DNA from: an uncultured Candidatus Melainabacteria bacterium
GTDB taxonomy: Bacteria > Cyanobacteriota > Vampirovibrionia > Gastranaerophilales > Gastranaerophilaceae
Assembly: GCA_934754505.1 (NCBI GenBank)
Contig: CAKVIE010000002.1
Coordinates: 118,455-182,454 of the forward strand
Length of the DNA: 64,000 nt
Reading direction: 5' to 3'
Position 1 is the first letter of the stretch; each line of letters starts with the position of its first letter. Under the pieces are notes generated by a model. The model did not search any database. It had not been told where the DNA came from and was given only the letters and a program-made list of their open reading frames with translations. The position numbers and the translations under genes were made by a program. Below are positions 43,380-52,390 of the stretch, piece after piece.

Positions 43380-43453
43380 ATAAAAACCTCTCTTTTTATC
43401 TACATTGTATAGAACGAGAGGCTTTATAAAAAGTTCAAATTTTACTTAAAAAT

Positions 43454-44635
43454 CTATTCTGTTTTTTCTGTTTCGTCAGAATTTTCTTCTTCTTTAACTT
43501 TTGCGGTTTCTTCGGAAATATTTACTTCCTGACCGTTTTTCTTTGCTTCTTTAAGCTCCAGAATTTTTTCTTTATTCAAAACCGTCAATTTGATATGACC
43601 TTGAGATTCGTTTGTCAAAGTTTCTTTTACATCAACCGGATATGTGTCATAAATTTGCGGAAGTTCGCCATTTACAATACGTTCCTCAACGTGTTCGATG
43701 TAAGTTTGAGGATTTCTTGTAAATTCGGGGTGAACCTTAATCCAATCCACATAAGGCAAACTGCTTCTCGGGTTATTGCAGCCTGCACATTCGGAGAGGA
43801 AGTTCGACGGAGTATTTTCGCCGCCTAAAGATTTCGGCTTTATATGCTCAGCCGTTGCAATCGACGGTTTCAGCAGAAGTTTTGCAAACTCGGTCGGAGC
43901 TAAGTTTTGTGCCTCTGACATCACTCTGTTTACTTCCTTGAAATTTAACGGCAAAGTCATCAAAACATCTTCAATTTTATTATATTTTTCATCACCGATA
44001 ACCGAACGGTAAGCTGATAATTCTTCCGTCAAATCGGGTCTGTAAAAGCTCTTTGCATCTTCAAGTTGGTCAGCTTTTTCAAAAAGAATTTGACCTAATT
44101 CGGAATTTTCACCCGACTGCTCGTCGGATAAAATTGCCGCATTCATAAGAACATCTTTGCAATATGAAATGAACTTATTCGGTAAATTTTCATTTGCCTT
44201 GCGTGCAGCTTGCGTAATGCTCATTTCCGTGCCTTTTGCACAATCAGCAATGATAAATGCCGCAGCCCTTTGATTACTCCTCAAAATTCCTGCTTCTTCA
44301 TTGTAAATTCTGTCCGCAAGCTTGTCACCCTTTGCCTTATTAAGCCTGTTGACGTGCTTTTCTATGCTGTTCTCCGTAAGCATTACCTGTCCGCAGCACG
44401 GGCATGGAACATTTTCAAGTTTCTTTATTCGGAAATTTGTTGTTGCTCCGCCGAAATTAACGGAATTAAGTCCTTGAAAATAAGTGTATTGTGCTTTTGA
44501 ATATTTTTCAAACGATTTATCAAAGTTTTTTGATGAAGTTTCAAAATTCGGATTAGTTACAGCCAATTTCTTTTGCGGCTGATTATTTTTTGTTGAAAAT
44601 TCTAAATTATTTGCACTTATTGAATTAATATTCAT
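43454..44635 (-). CDS. HNH-like protein with N-terminal zinc-knuckle and FGG module
   Basis: 393 residues. N-terminal 60 polar residues end in VNFGG (about 59-63), then a cysteine knuckle VPCPCCG (C78, C80, C81). Residues about 85-250 are helical. The C-terminal half has an HNH-nuclease-like stretch: EH (about 263-264), then SNF, then CAGCNNPRS (C283, C286, N287), which matches the H-N-H beta-beta-alpha metal fold of McrA-type endonucleases. Paralogue of the truncated gene at 1-529. AAGGA lies before the ATG. Nuclease function is inferred; no signal peptide. Confidence 0.7.
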   Translation of the reverse strand: MNINSISANNLEFSTKNNQPQKKLAVTNPNFETSSKNFDKSFEKYSKAQYTYFQGLNSVNFGGATTNFRIKKLENVPCPCCGQVMLTENSIEKHVNRLNKAKGDKLADRIYNEEAGILRSNQRAAAFIIADCAKGTEMSITQAARKANENLPNKFISYCKDVLMNAAILSDEQSGENSELGQILFEKADQLEDAKSFYRPDLTEELSAYRSVIGDEKYNKIEDVLMTLPLNFKEVNRVMSEAQNLAPTEFAKLLLKPSIATAEHIKPKSLGGENTPSNFLSECAGCNNPRSSLPYVDWIKVHPEFTRNPQTYIEHVEERIVNGELPQIYDTYPVDVKETLTNESQGHIKLTVLNKEKILELKEAKKNGQEVNISEETAKVKEEENSDETEKTE

Positions 44636-44706
44636 AAAACACTTTCCTTACACTTGTTTTTGATAAAACAAAACAAGATTGGAAATTGCCCGTTTCTAAA
44701 GAATTC

Positions 44707-45402
44707 TTAACTATTTGGGAGATATTTCTTCACTTCTTCTTCGCTTTCAAAAGTTACAATACCCGTGACGATTTTTTTCGTGTTGTCGGGACGTTTCACA
44801 ACAACATCAAAAAGTCCGAATTCACCTGTATTTTGGTCATTTTGATATGATTTTCTAAGTCCTGACATATAAATGAACACAACATCTGAATTTTTGAAAT
44901 CTTTTGACTTGTCGTTATAAATCAGTTTACCGTCTTGATTTAATCTGACAATTCTTACGCCTGCTGATATCAGCTCATTGCCTGATAAACGATTATCCCT
45001 GTTTTTGTCGAGTTGTTTTAATGAAGCAAAAACATTTTCCTTTGTATCATTTATCCCTAAAATATCAGAAGCATTGAAAACCTTGTCATGATTATCTTTT
45101 ATAAACATATATCTGTTGCCGTCAACCTCTATAAAATACGGGTCAACACTTTTAACGATTGCTCTTGTGGTTGGATTTTTTGTGCGAATGGACGATGAAC
45201 TATTATTTATTCCTGTATAGCTGACGGTATTTCTTATTCCATAAGTGACTGCATCAGAAAAATTATTAACACTATTCGTGGTATTGATTGCAGAATTTAT
45301 GTCTGCTGGTGTTGTTGGTGTTGCTTTGAGTGTGAAATTCTGTGCTGAAAATACGGGCATGCCAAACATTGAAACTACTAAAATTGCAAAAAACTTTTTC
45401 AT
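44707..45402 (-). CDS. Secreted protein with an EF-hand motif
   Basis: A signal peptide (MKKFFAILVVSMFGMPVFSA) is followed by a Thr/Asn/Ser-rich region and an EF-hand loop with D132, N134, D136, R138, S140 and E143 (DKNRDNRLSGNE), which should bind calcium. The rest is beta-rich (VDPYFIEVDGNRYMF) with no family I recognise. AGGAG precedes the ATG. Single gene between HNH-like and DHH genes. Confidence 0.7.
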   Translation of the reverse strand: MKKFFAILVVSMFGMPVFSAQNFTLKATPTTPADINSAINTTNSVNNFSDAVTYGIRNTVSYTGINNSSSSIRTKNPTTRAIVKSVDPYFIEVDGNRYMFIKDNHDKVFNASDILGINDTKENVFASLKQLDKNRDNRLSGNELISAGVRIVRLNQDGKLIYNDKSKDFKNSDVVFIYMSGLRKSYQNDQNTGEFGLFDVVVKRPDNTKKIVTGIVTFESEEEVKKYLPNS

Positions 45403-45451
45403 TTTTATCTCCTTTTGTTATTTATAACGAGGAGCAAACAAAAAAGTTTAA

Positions 45452-45480
45452 AAAAAAACGGAGAATATTTCTATTCTCCG
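45452..45480 (-). terminator. Terminator after the DHH gene
   Basis: Minus strand: CGGAGAAT pairs with ATTCTCCG around AGAAAT, followed by eight Ts. Confidence 0.85.
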
Positions 45481-45508
45481 AAAGTTAGTCTTTATGGTCT
45501 GTTTAATA

Positions 45509-46810
45509 TTAGTACCCTTGTTCTTCTATGGTTTCATTGTATTCTTTAATAACATCTTGAACAGCTTCTTCAATAGTTCTGCCGTTGAGTTCGATTGAGA
45601 AAGCAGATGCGTTTTTGTGACCGCCGCCGCCGTGTTTACGAGCAATTTCGCTTACATCTGCGTGCAAACTTCTAACACTGAAACTTGCTTGGTCCTTCCA
45701 CGGAGAAACCTTAAATCCGACTTCTACGCCTTGGATTTCGGGCATGCCGCCTGCAACTGCTTTGATTGCATCTTTTGCTTCTTGGAAGTAACCTTCTTGT
45801 TTTGCAACTTTTTTAGCATCAGCAATTTCTTTATCTTCAATCATAAAGGCAATTTTGCCGTTATCTGAATATTGAATTTTTTGTTGTGCAAGGTTTCTGA
45901 CGTTCAAAACACATTGAGGAGTGTTTCCGAGAGCATTATTTTGCATTTCTCTGTTATTTACACCGTTTTCAATAAGCAATGCCGCATCGGTAAACGGAAG
46001 AACGTTTTGTGAGAATTTTAATCCGCCGGTATCAGTCAAAAGACCTGTATAAACAGCATTGTTGAAGGTTTTTGAAAGTTCTTTCGGGTCAAATCCTAAA
46101 GGTTCTGCAAATTGCATCATAAGCTGTGTTGCAGCACCGCAATTTGTATCAATCAAATTCAAATCCGCATATTTGTTGTTTACGGTTTTTCCGTCAACTT
46201 CTTCTTCGATGTAAGGGTGGTGGTCAATTTTCAAAGTGTGGTCAGCTCTTTTGAAAATACCTTCATAATAATCTTGTGAAATCATCTTCGGAACAGAGGT
46301 ATCAACAGAAACCGCCAAATCGTATTTTCCGTGTTCATTTGCTAATTTATCCGCAAATTTAGCATCGCTTTTGCCCTTTAAATCAATGATATTAACACCT
46401 TCTAAACCTTCTCTGAGGTATTCATATCTCTTTGGCAAACCGCCGAAAATGAAACAATCAACATCTTTTCCTGTTGCTTGGTGAAGCATTGACGAAGCGG
46501 CAATACAAGAACCGATACTGTCACCGTCAGGTGACATGTGACCTGATACCGCAATCTTTTGTATATCGGGGTTTTTGATAACGTCAACCATTTGCTTTAT
46601 AACTTCGGCATTTTCTTTTGATTCGGGCTTCCAACCGCCAAAAGATACCTGCTTAACCATAGAACGGTTAAATGCTGCCATTTTGTCTAAAGAGCTTTGG
46701 TTGTAATTCTCTCTGCCTGCTTGAACATTGGCTTGTTTAGCATCAGATGTTTTCGATAAATCTTTTTTATTGAAAAGAATGCTGTTTGTATTGTTTACAT
46801 TAATTTCCAT
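45509..46810 (-). CDS. DHH/DHHA1 phosphoesterase with N-terminal FGG module
   Basis: A DHH-family phosphodiesterase (NrnA nanoRNase/pAp phosphatase type): SGHMSPDGDSIGS (about 85-97), VSVDTSV, KIDHHP (about 195-200) and the DHHA1 motif GGGGHKNASAF (about 409-419). About 60 N-terminal residues are not in standard NrnA: polar Asn/Lys/Ser-rich and ending VSFGG (about 59-63). The ATG at 46810 has AAAGGGG five bases upstream; a TTG at 46828 is not needed. The extension resembles that of the neighbouring HNH-like protein. Confidence 0.85.
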   Translation of the reverse strand: MEINVNNTNSILFNKKDLSKTSDAKQANVQAGRENYNQSSLDKMAAFNRSMVKQVSFGGWKPESKENAEVIKQMVDVIKNPDIQKIAVSGHMSPDGDSIGSCIAASSMLHQATGKDVDCFIFGGLPKRYEYLREGLEGVNIIDLKGKSDAKFADKLANEHGKYDLAVSVDTSVPKMISQDYYEGIFKRADHTLKIDHHPYIEEEVDGKTVNNKYADLNLIDTNCGAATQLMMQFAEPLGFDPKELSKTFNNAVYTGLLTDTGGLKFSQNVLPFTDAALLIENGVNNREMQNNALGNTPQCVLNVRNLAQQKIQYSDNGKIAFMIEDKEIADAKKVAKQEGYFQEAKDAIKAVAGGMPEIQGVEVGFKVSPWKDQASFSVRSLHADVSEIARKHGGGGHKNASAFSIELNGRTIEEAVQDVIKEYNETIEEQGY

Positions 46811-46993
46811 GTGAACCCCTTTCGTCAAACACTGCTGTTTTAAGCAGCCTAAACATGTTTTTTTGCTGATTTTTTGGAAAAATTTAACAAAATTGTAACA
46901 TATTTTTACAAATTGATTTGATTTTATAATTATTTGTTGATATTATTGTGTTGCTTTGCTATCAGTTTTTAGTAAAGACAGATAAAAATTTTT

Positions 46994-47067
46994 CGGGACG
47001 TAGCGCAGTTTGGTAGCGCACCTGCTTTGGGAGCAGGGGGTCGCAGGTTCAAATCCTGTCGTCCCGA
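46994..47067 (+). tRNA. tRNA-Pro (anticodon TGG)
   Basis: A cloverleaf reads CGGGACG / CGTCCCG acceptor (46994-47000 / 47060-47066), anticodon stem CCTGC / GCAGG with loop TTTGGGA giving UGG, and a T arm with GGTTCAAATCC. Discriminator A; no CCA is encoded. Reads proline codons. Confidence 0.95.
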
Positions 47068-47301
47068 TTTTTTTTTTGGAAAAAATCGGTCTCCACGTTG
47101 AACCTACGGTTTACCCAAAAGGGCATATCGATTTGTACGGCTCATTCTTCGCCTACAACTCGCTACAAATCCCTGTCGTCCCGATTTTTTTTTTGGAAAA
47201 AATCGGTCTCCACGTTGAACCTACGGTTTACCCAAAAGGGCATATCGATTTGTACGGCTCATTCTTCGCCTACAACTCGCTACAAATCTCTGTCGTCCCG
47301 A
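47058..47301 (+). repeat. Two tandem 117-bp repeats carrying the tRNA-Pro 3-prime end
   Basis: The last bases of the tRNA (from CTGTCGTCCCGA) recur at 47174 and 47291, spaced exactly 117 bases. Each unit includes the tRNA end, a hairpin (CCGATTTTTT / AAAAAATCGG) that could end the tRNA transcript, and an inverted pair GATTTGTA / TACAAATC. The two units are almost identical. The third copy of the tRNA end is followed by unrelated sequence. Tandem arrays at a tRNA 3-prime end suggest an attachment site or a replication/recombination event. Confidence 0.8.
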
Positions 47302-47409
47302 TTTTTTTTATCCAATATTTTTGCGGGTTTCGGGGAATGATAAAATATTGCTTTTTTCTTGATGTCTGTTTTTGCTTTCATTTTGCTCATATTTTTTGTT
47401 AAAAAATAC

Positions 47410-47660
47410 GTCATTGCGAGGAGCGGATTTGCGTAGGGTGGAGTCGAGCAGAGCGAGCGAACCCGAAGTAGCAAAAAACATAGCGAATGAAAGCAGTTGC
47501 GAAATGAGCGACTGTTTTTTGTGAAGCAAATCCAAGACAACGACAGCCTCGTGGCAATCCATTCAGAATATTTCAAAATTAAAGCCCAAAACTTATGAAT
47601 AAAACAGATTAACTAAACTGAAAGGCAACTTGTTGCCCGTGGCAATCCAACAAAAATAAT
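47410..47660. repeat. Composite palindromic repeat (GTCATTGCGAG family), copy 1
   Basis: Starts GTCATTGCGAGG and reaches CCTCGTGGCAATCC at 47560, complementary ends of one large imperfect palindrome. The inside (AGCGGATTTGCGTAGGGTGG...) has a nearly identical inverted copy at 61317-61458. From 47561 a further about 100 bases (ATTCAGAATATTTCAAAATT...) are shared with 61051-61150, including a GGCAACTTGTTGCC hairpin. Together with the tRNA repeats it accounts for most of the gap 47068-47736. Confidence 0.8.
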
Positions 47661-47671
47661 AAACAAAATAC

Positions 47672-47706
47672 AAAAAGGCGAGAACATTTGTTCATCGCCT
47701 TTTTTA
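47672..47706 (-). terminator. Terminator after the M49-like gene
   Basis: AAAAAGGCGA and TCGCCTTTTT with an inner GAACA/TGTTC pairing; T tracts on both sides, so it may act in both directions. Confidence 0.75.
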
Positions 47707-47736
47707 ATCTCAAATGAATTTTTACTTATTGAAAAA

Positions 47737-49647
47737 TTAATCTTCTTTTGCTAATTCATCAGCCAAAGGAGTTTCTATTGTTCCGTTAAGTTTTTTGCTT
47801 ATTTCACGAAGATTTTTTGCAACATTTTCACAATTTTCGTCCCAAACAAAATATTCATTTACATATTTTTCTGCTTCGTGAACGTCTTGTGAAAGTTGAA
47901 CTCTGACAGCTTCCGAAAGCATTTTTTGTGCAGCGGGGATAACTTTTTCAACATTAACGTGAATTTTACCGTCTTTGTTTACCTCAATAGCACCTTCTCT
48001 AATCATAAATTGAGTTTGCATTACAGAACGAACTCTGTGAGCTTGGCTCAATTCAGGTTTTGCTTTCAAGAAATTATCAGTTGCATAAGTTACGATAATT
48101 TGTTCTCTTTGTTCAGGAGTGTACATACCCTCTTTTGTAAGCATATCAAGGAATGACAACGAACCCATATCAGCTTTATGTTCTTCAATAATTGCTTGAT
48201 ATTTACCTAATTTTTCTCTGCCTTGTGTAGGTCCTAAAGAGTGAGTGTTTTCATGCCCGATAGTAAACCAGTGGTCAGCTTCTTCAAGGTAAAGTTTATG
48301 TTGTTCGGGGTCTAAAACTGCGTCCAATTTTTGTTGAATTTTTTCGGGAGTAGAGCCTGAACGAATTTGTCTATGGTAAACATTACGTCTGCCGCCGCCG
48401 ATTGAAAGAGACATTTTATCATCGTTCGGAAGGTTTTCAGCCAAAGTTACACCGCCTCTGTATGCACCGCAATCACCAGCAAGCATTAACAAGTCAACGT
48501 CAACCATTGTTTGTTTGCTGTCGCCTTCGGGTTTGATATTTTGTTCATATTGGTCGTTAAACGGCATCATAGCTGCCATTTTCGGCAAGTATTGTTTGAT
48601 TTTCAACAAATCATCGGTACTTTCTTTATTTACGATACCGACTCTGCAGCCGAGAGAATCCTTTTGGTAAACTTGAATACCTGCATCTTCAAGCATTTTT
48701 GCAAGTTTCGGATTTTCTGAAATTTTCGGAGTCATTGTGTCTTCGTAATTTTCTCTTGTAATAGTAAATTCAAGAGGAGTATCCTGCAATGTTGCCCATT
48801 TCTTATCAGCGTAAGCATCTGCCATCGGGTCTGCAACTCTCAAAGCATGTGCCTGCAACTTCATATATTCGTTGAAATCTGCATTTGTTGAAGTTTCAGC
48901 AGCCTTATCAAGTTCATCTGCCATTGCTTGGAAATCTTCTTTATACATTTCTGTATAATCAATAGCTTCAAGTTTATCGCCGTTTCTGACTACAACCGAA
49001 CGTTGATTTAAAATTTCTGAAACTTCATCTTTTTCGCCGTCTTCAAGCATTTTAATCAAAATATTTTGGAATTCTTCCGATTTCAAATCTTGCGGGTAAA
49101 ATCCTTTTCCTTCGGGTTCGGGCATGCCTTTTGCAAGTTCGACCATATTAGATTCGGTATCAATAGCATTCATACCTTTTTGTGCGTTGAAAAGCTTTAA
49201 TGCCATTTCTGCATCTTTGTCGCCTTGTTCGGTTTTATTTTCAAGAAAACTCTTGAATGCCATATTTTTCTCATTATCCAATTTCAAATGGATATTTTCC
49301 AAAATTTTACCTGCTTTAACAAGGTGTTTTAATGCTTCTTTATCCCCAGGTTCAAGGTTTTCATATTCTTTTGCCCCCAGTTTGAGCATAGATGTTGAAA
49401 CAAGTGCATCTTTATTTGTTCTTCTTTGGAGTTCTTCCGTTGACAAATTGATTGCAAATTCTTCTTTTTCCTTTTTAGGAGCAGTAATTGCAACCCTGTT
49501 GATACTTGCTAAAGAATTCAAACCTGCCATAACTTTTTCGGGATTATTTTCTGTTTGAACAGGTGTATTTTCGGCTTGAGCCTTATTTAAAGGCGTATTT
49601 TTATTCAAGTCGGGTCTTTTGATATTTATATTATTTTGAATATCCAA
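47737..49647 (-). CDS. M49 (dipeptidyl peptidase III)-like peptidase with N-terminal extension
   Basis: 636 residues with no signal peptide. A zinc site HENTH (about 465-469) and a second motif EEHKAD (about 488-493) reproduce the HExxH ... EExKAD layout of the M49-like family. TPLEFTITRENYEDTM (about 290-305) matches a region before the zinc site in that family. The first 60-70 residues are a polar extension (MDIQNNINIKRPDLNKNTPL onward). The TTG start has AAAGGA upstream; a weak sigma-28-type promoter lies at 49670-49697. Activity inferred; the family also contains non-peptidases. Confidence 0.7.
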   Translation of the reverse strand: MDIQNNINIKRPDLNKNTPLNKAQAENTPVQTENNPEKVMAGLNSLASINRVAITAPKKEKEEFAINLSTEELQRRTNKDALVSTSMLKLGAKEYENLEPGDKEALKHLVKAGKILENIHLKLDNEKNMAFKSFLENKTEQGDKDAEMALKLFNAQKGMNAIDTESNMVELAKGMPEPEGKGFYPQDLKSEEFQNILIKMLEDGEKDEVSEILNQRSVVVRNGDKLEAIDYTEMYKEDFQAMADELDKAAETSTNADFNEYMKLQAHALRVADPMADAYADKKWATLQDTPLEFTITRENYEDTMTPKISENPKLAKMLEDAGIQVYQKDSLGCRVGIVNKESTDDLLKIKQYLPKMAAMMPFNDQYEQNIKPEGDSKQTMVDVDLLMLAGDCGAYRGGVTLAENLPNDDKMSLSIGGGRRNVYHRQIRSGSTPEKIQQKLDAVLDPEQHKLYLEEADHWFTIGHENTHSLGPTQGREKLGKYQAIIEEHKADMGSLSFLDMLTKEGMYTPEQREQIIVTYATDNFLKAKPELSQAHRVRSVMQTQFMIREGAIEVNKDGKIHVNVEKVIPAAQKMLSEAVRVQLSQDVHEAEKYVNEYFVWDENCENVAKNLREISKKLNGTIETPLADELAKED

Positions 49648-49669
49648 TTTGAGTTGTCCTTTCGTATAT

Positions 49670-49697
49670 TTATCAGCACGTTTATTCTAATACATTT
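49670..49697 (-). promoter_or_regulatory. Weak sigma-28-type promoter of the M49-like gene
   Basis: AAATGTAT, 12 bases, GCTGATAA on the minus strand; the -10 matches the consensus at seven of eight positions and the -35 at five of eight. Confidence 0.35.
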
Positions 49698-49790
49698 TTA
49701 TAAAATTTTTTGCTCTCTTAATAAAAATTTTATATTCCGTATGTATTTCAAAAAGTTGTATTCATTGAAGATTGGTGAATTGTAACAATT

Positions 49791-50306
49791 TTATGAATGA
49801 TTTTTCAAAATCAAATCGCAAAGTTCTCTAACAGCCCCTCGACCGCCGTCTTTTGTCGAAATAAATCTTGCCGCTTTTATAACTTCGGGAACGGCATCTT
49901 TCGGGCATGAGGGGAGTCCGACTTTTCTCAAAACGCATAAATCGGGCAAATCATCGCCCATATAAGCTATTTCGTCGAATTTCAATTCATAATCGTCAAC
50001 AACCTCATTCAAAGCATGCTCTTTGTTTTTTTGACCTTGATAAATTCTCGTAAAGCCGAGCATTTCAAAACGTTTTTGAACCATATAAGATTCTTTTGCC
50101 GTTATAACAACCGTTTTAATCCCTGCACGATTAAGCATGACAAGACCTTGTCCGTCTTTTGCATTGAAAACTTTGTATTCTTTGCCGTCTTGGTCATAAA
50201 TCAAGCCGCCGTCGGTCATTACACCGTCAACATCAAATATAGCCATTTTAATGCGTGCTGCGAGTTTATTCAAATTTGCAAGTTTATTTTGTTCATTCAA
50301 TGCCAT
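49791..50306 (-). CDS. kdsC: 3-deoxy-D-manno-octulosonate 8-phosphate phosphatase
   Basis: A HAD phosphatase that makes free Kdo from Kdo-8-P for lipopolysaccharide. DVDGVMTDGGLIYD (about 25-38) is the catalytic Asp motif, and GDDLPDL is the last HAD motif. 171 residues, the usual KdsC length. The ATG at 50306 lies one base past the kdsD stop and has AGGAG eight bases upstream; a TTG at 50315 is less likely. Operon kdsD-kdsC. Confidence 0.93.
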   Translation of the reverse strand: MALNEQNKLANLNKLAARIKMAIFDVDGVMTDGGLIYDQDGKEYKVFNAKDGQGLVMLNRAGIKTVVITAKESYMVQKRFEMLGFTRIYQGQKNKEHALNEVVDDYELKFDEIAYMGDDLPDLCVLRKVGLPSCPKDAVPEVIKAARFISTKDGGRGAVRELCDLILKNHS

Positions 50307-50307
50307 T

Positions 50308-51294
50308 TTATGCAACTCCTGCCTTTAATAAGTTATGAATATGAATTATTCCGATAGGAATTTTGTTTTCATCACAAACTGCAACACTTGTGATAGAATG
50401 TTTTTCCATCAAAGCAAGTGCTTTTACCGCAAGTGCTTTTTCTGAAACAGTTTTCGGATTATGAGTCATAACATCTTTTGCAATCAAATTATCAATTTGA
50501 ATATGCTTCATAATAACACGTCTGATGTCGCCATCTGTAATAACCCCTGTCATTTTACCCGAATTATCGGTCAAAATAATACAGCCTAATTTCTTTTCGG
50601 TAATAATTTTTACAACCTCGGTAAATTTCATATCTTCACTTGCCAAAGGCAATTCCTCACCTTTTATCATCAAGTCGCCGACCGTGTATAAAACACCCTT
50701 TCCGAGCGAGCCTGACGGGTGGAATAACAGAAAGTCCTCTGCCGAAAATCCTCTTTGCTTCAAAAGACAAATTGCAAGTGCATCTCCCATTGCAAGAGCT
50801 GCCGTCGTGCTTGCTGTCGGTGCTTTTCCGAGCGGGCATGCTTCTTTTTCAACCGAAACATCAAAAATTATATCCGCTCTGTTTGCAAGTGTGGAAGTCG
50901 TTTTTCCGACAAATGCAATCAACGGTACTTCAAATCTTTTTATAAGCGGCAAAAGGTTAAGCAATTCTGTCGTTTCTCCGCTGTTAGAAAGGGCTATCAC
51001 CACATCTTGTCTTGTGATTATTCCCGAATCGCCGTGTGTGCTTTCGGCAGGATGAAGAAAATATGCGGGTGTTCCCGTCGAGGACAGGGTTGCGGCAATC
51101 TTTCGACCGATATGACCTGATTTTCCCATGCCCGTCACAATAACACGCCCCGAACTTTTAATAATAGTATCGACGGCTGTTTTCATATTATCGTTAATTC
51201 TGTCTTTCAATTTCAAAATTGAATCTGCCTCAATATCAAGAACAGATTTTGCCAATTCTTCGAGTGAATTTTGATTTAATTCCAAAGTTTTCAT
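50308..51294 (-). CDS. kdsD: Arabinose-5-phosphate isomerase
   Basis: Converts ribulose-5-P to arabinose-5-P for Kdo synthesis. An N-terminal SIS domain (GMGKSGHIGRKIAATLSSTGTPAYF; SNSGETTELL; HPSGSLGKG) is followed by two CBS domains (about 210-325). 328 residues, the family length. GGGAG precedes the ATG. Kdo genes imply an outer membrane with lipopolysaccharide. Confidence 0.93.
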   Translation of the reverse strand: MKTLELNQNSLEELAKSVLDIEADSILKLKDRINDNMKTAVDTIIKSSGRVIVTGMGKSGHIGRKIAATLSSTGTPAYFLHPAESTHGDSGIITRQDVVIALSNSGETTELLNLLPLIKRFEVPLIAFVGKTTSTLANRADIIFDVSVEKEACPLGKAPTASTTAALAMGDALAICLLKQRGFSAEDFLLFHPSGSLGKGVLYTVGDLMIKGEELPLASEDMKFTEVVKIITEKKLGCIILTDNSGKMTGVITDGDIRRVIMKHIQIDNLIAKDVMTHNPKTVSEKALAVKALALMEKHSITSVAVCDENKIPIGIIHIHNLLKAGVA

Positions 51295-51367
51295 AAAAAT
51301 ACTCCCGAAAACATTTTAGCAAAAATCAGAAATATATGCCATAACAAAAGATTTATTAACAAATTTT

Positions 51368-52372
51368 TTAACAGCTGTGAACTTTTTCTATGAAATTTTT
51401 CACCAAAGGCTGCAAAAAATCAGCTTTCAATGCAGTCATATCAATTACAAAATCACTAATTCCAATATCTTTCAGCTTTTTGTAATTTTTATCAAGGATT
51501 TCTATCTCGCTTTCAAAAAGATGTGCACCGCAAAACCCGTCAACAACAAACGGATAAAGCCTTTCCCCGATTTCAACCGCATAAGAATTTTTATGACAAG
51601 GTGCTTTACAAGAAATTCTCGAAACCGTTGGAAGTTCATCATTCAACGGACAAATCCCGACACTTCGCACCCTTATGCACCCCGAAACCGTATATTTCTT
51701 CTCTATCCCGATATCTGCCGTTTCTTGAATGTATTTTTCGATTGCGGGCATGGATTTTATCGGCGAAAGATCAATTACCGAAAGGTTTTTCATATAAGAT
51801 TGTTTTTCTTTCTGAAAATCTTCATCAAGCAATAAACCATAACCTGCCTCGATTTTGAAATTTTTCATTTCTTCATCTTGCAACAAAGTTTTCAAATAGT
51901 CGAAATTGTTTATAATAATTGAATTTGGCGGATATTTCAGACAAAAATTCTTTGCATCATCATAAACCCTTTGAAAATCCCGTTCGATAAGAGTTTTTGG
52001 TGTCGAATAGCAAAATTTCATATTGAATTTTCGGCAAAAATCAAAAACCTCTTTCAAAATTTCAGAAATATTTTTTTGATACAAATCAACCGTTGAAACA
52101 ACTTCTCCAAACTCAAGCGAATAAAAAGGATTACAGCCGTTTTGAACAATAAAATTTTCAAGCTCTTGAATTTGAGTTAAAGAACTCAATCTGAGTGAAA
52201 TTTTTATAGGCAAAACATAAAAAAAATCTTTGAAAAAATTTTGCGGTAAAAACACATCTTCAATCTTTGAAAAAGCAAAAGGCTTCACATGCCCGCAAAA
52301 AGGTACTTTTTCCCCGTCAAACCCGATAAATTCTTTTGAATAGTGATTGATTTCAATAAATTGACTTTGCAT
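51368..52372 (-). CDS. Conserved cysteine protein, U32-peptidase-like C-terminus
   Basis: 334 residues. The TIM-barrel-like pattern (EFGEVVSTVDLY, FCYSTPKTL, IINNFDYL, IEAGYGLLL) and a C-terminal part with CIRVRSVGICPLN, then CKAPC, then EIGERLYPFVVDGFCGAHLFESE and GISDFVIDM resemble the U32/UbiU-like family, which binds 4Fe-4S clusters by conserved cysteines. The family signature is not fully present, so the call is loose. The ATG at 52372 has GGGG upstream; a TTG at 52390 is an alternative. Confidence 0.45.
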   Translation of the reverse strand: MQSQFIEINHYSKEFIGFDGEKVPFCGHVKPFAFSKIEDVFLPQNFFKDFFYVLPIKISLRLSSLTQIQELENFIVQNGCNPFYSLEFGEVVSTVDLYQKNISEILKEVFDFCRKFNMKFCYSTPKTLIERDFQRVYDDAKNFCLKYPPNSIIINNFDYLKTLLQDEEMKNFKIEAGYGLLLDEDFQKEKQSYMKNLSVIDLSPIKSMPAIEKYIQETADIGIEKKYTVSGCIRVRSVGICPLNDELPTVSRISCKAPCHKNSYAVEIGERLYPFVVDGFCGAHLFESEIEILDKNYKKLKDIGISDFVIDMTALKADFLQPLVKNFIEKVHSC

Positions 52373-52390
52373 ATAAAACCCCGATAGCAA

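Noticed and set aside
47010..47402. Open frame of 130 codons across tRNA-Pro and the tandem repeats
   Set aside because: It starts inside the tRNA, and stays open only because the repeat unit is 117 bases (39 codons). No ribosome site or promoter fits.
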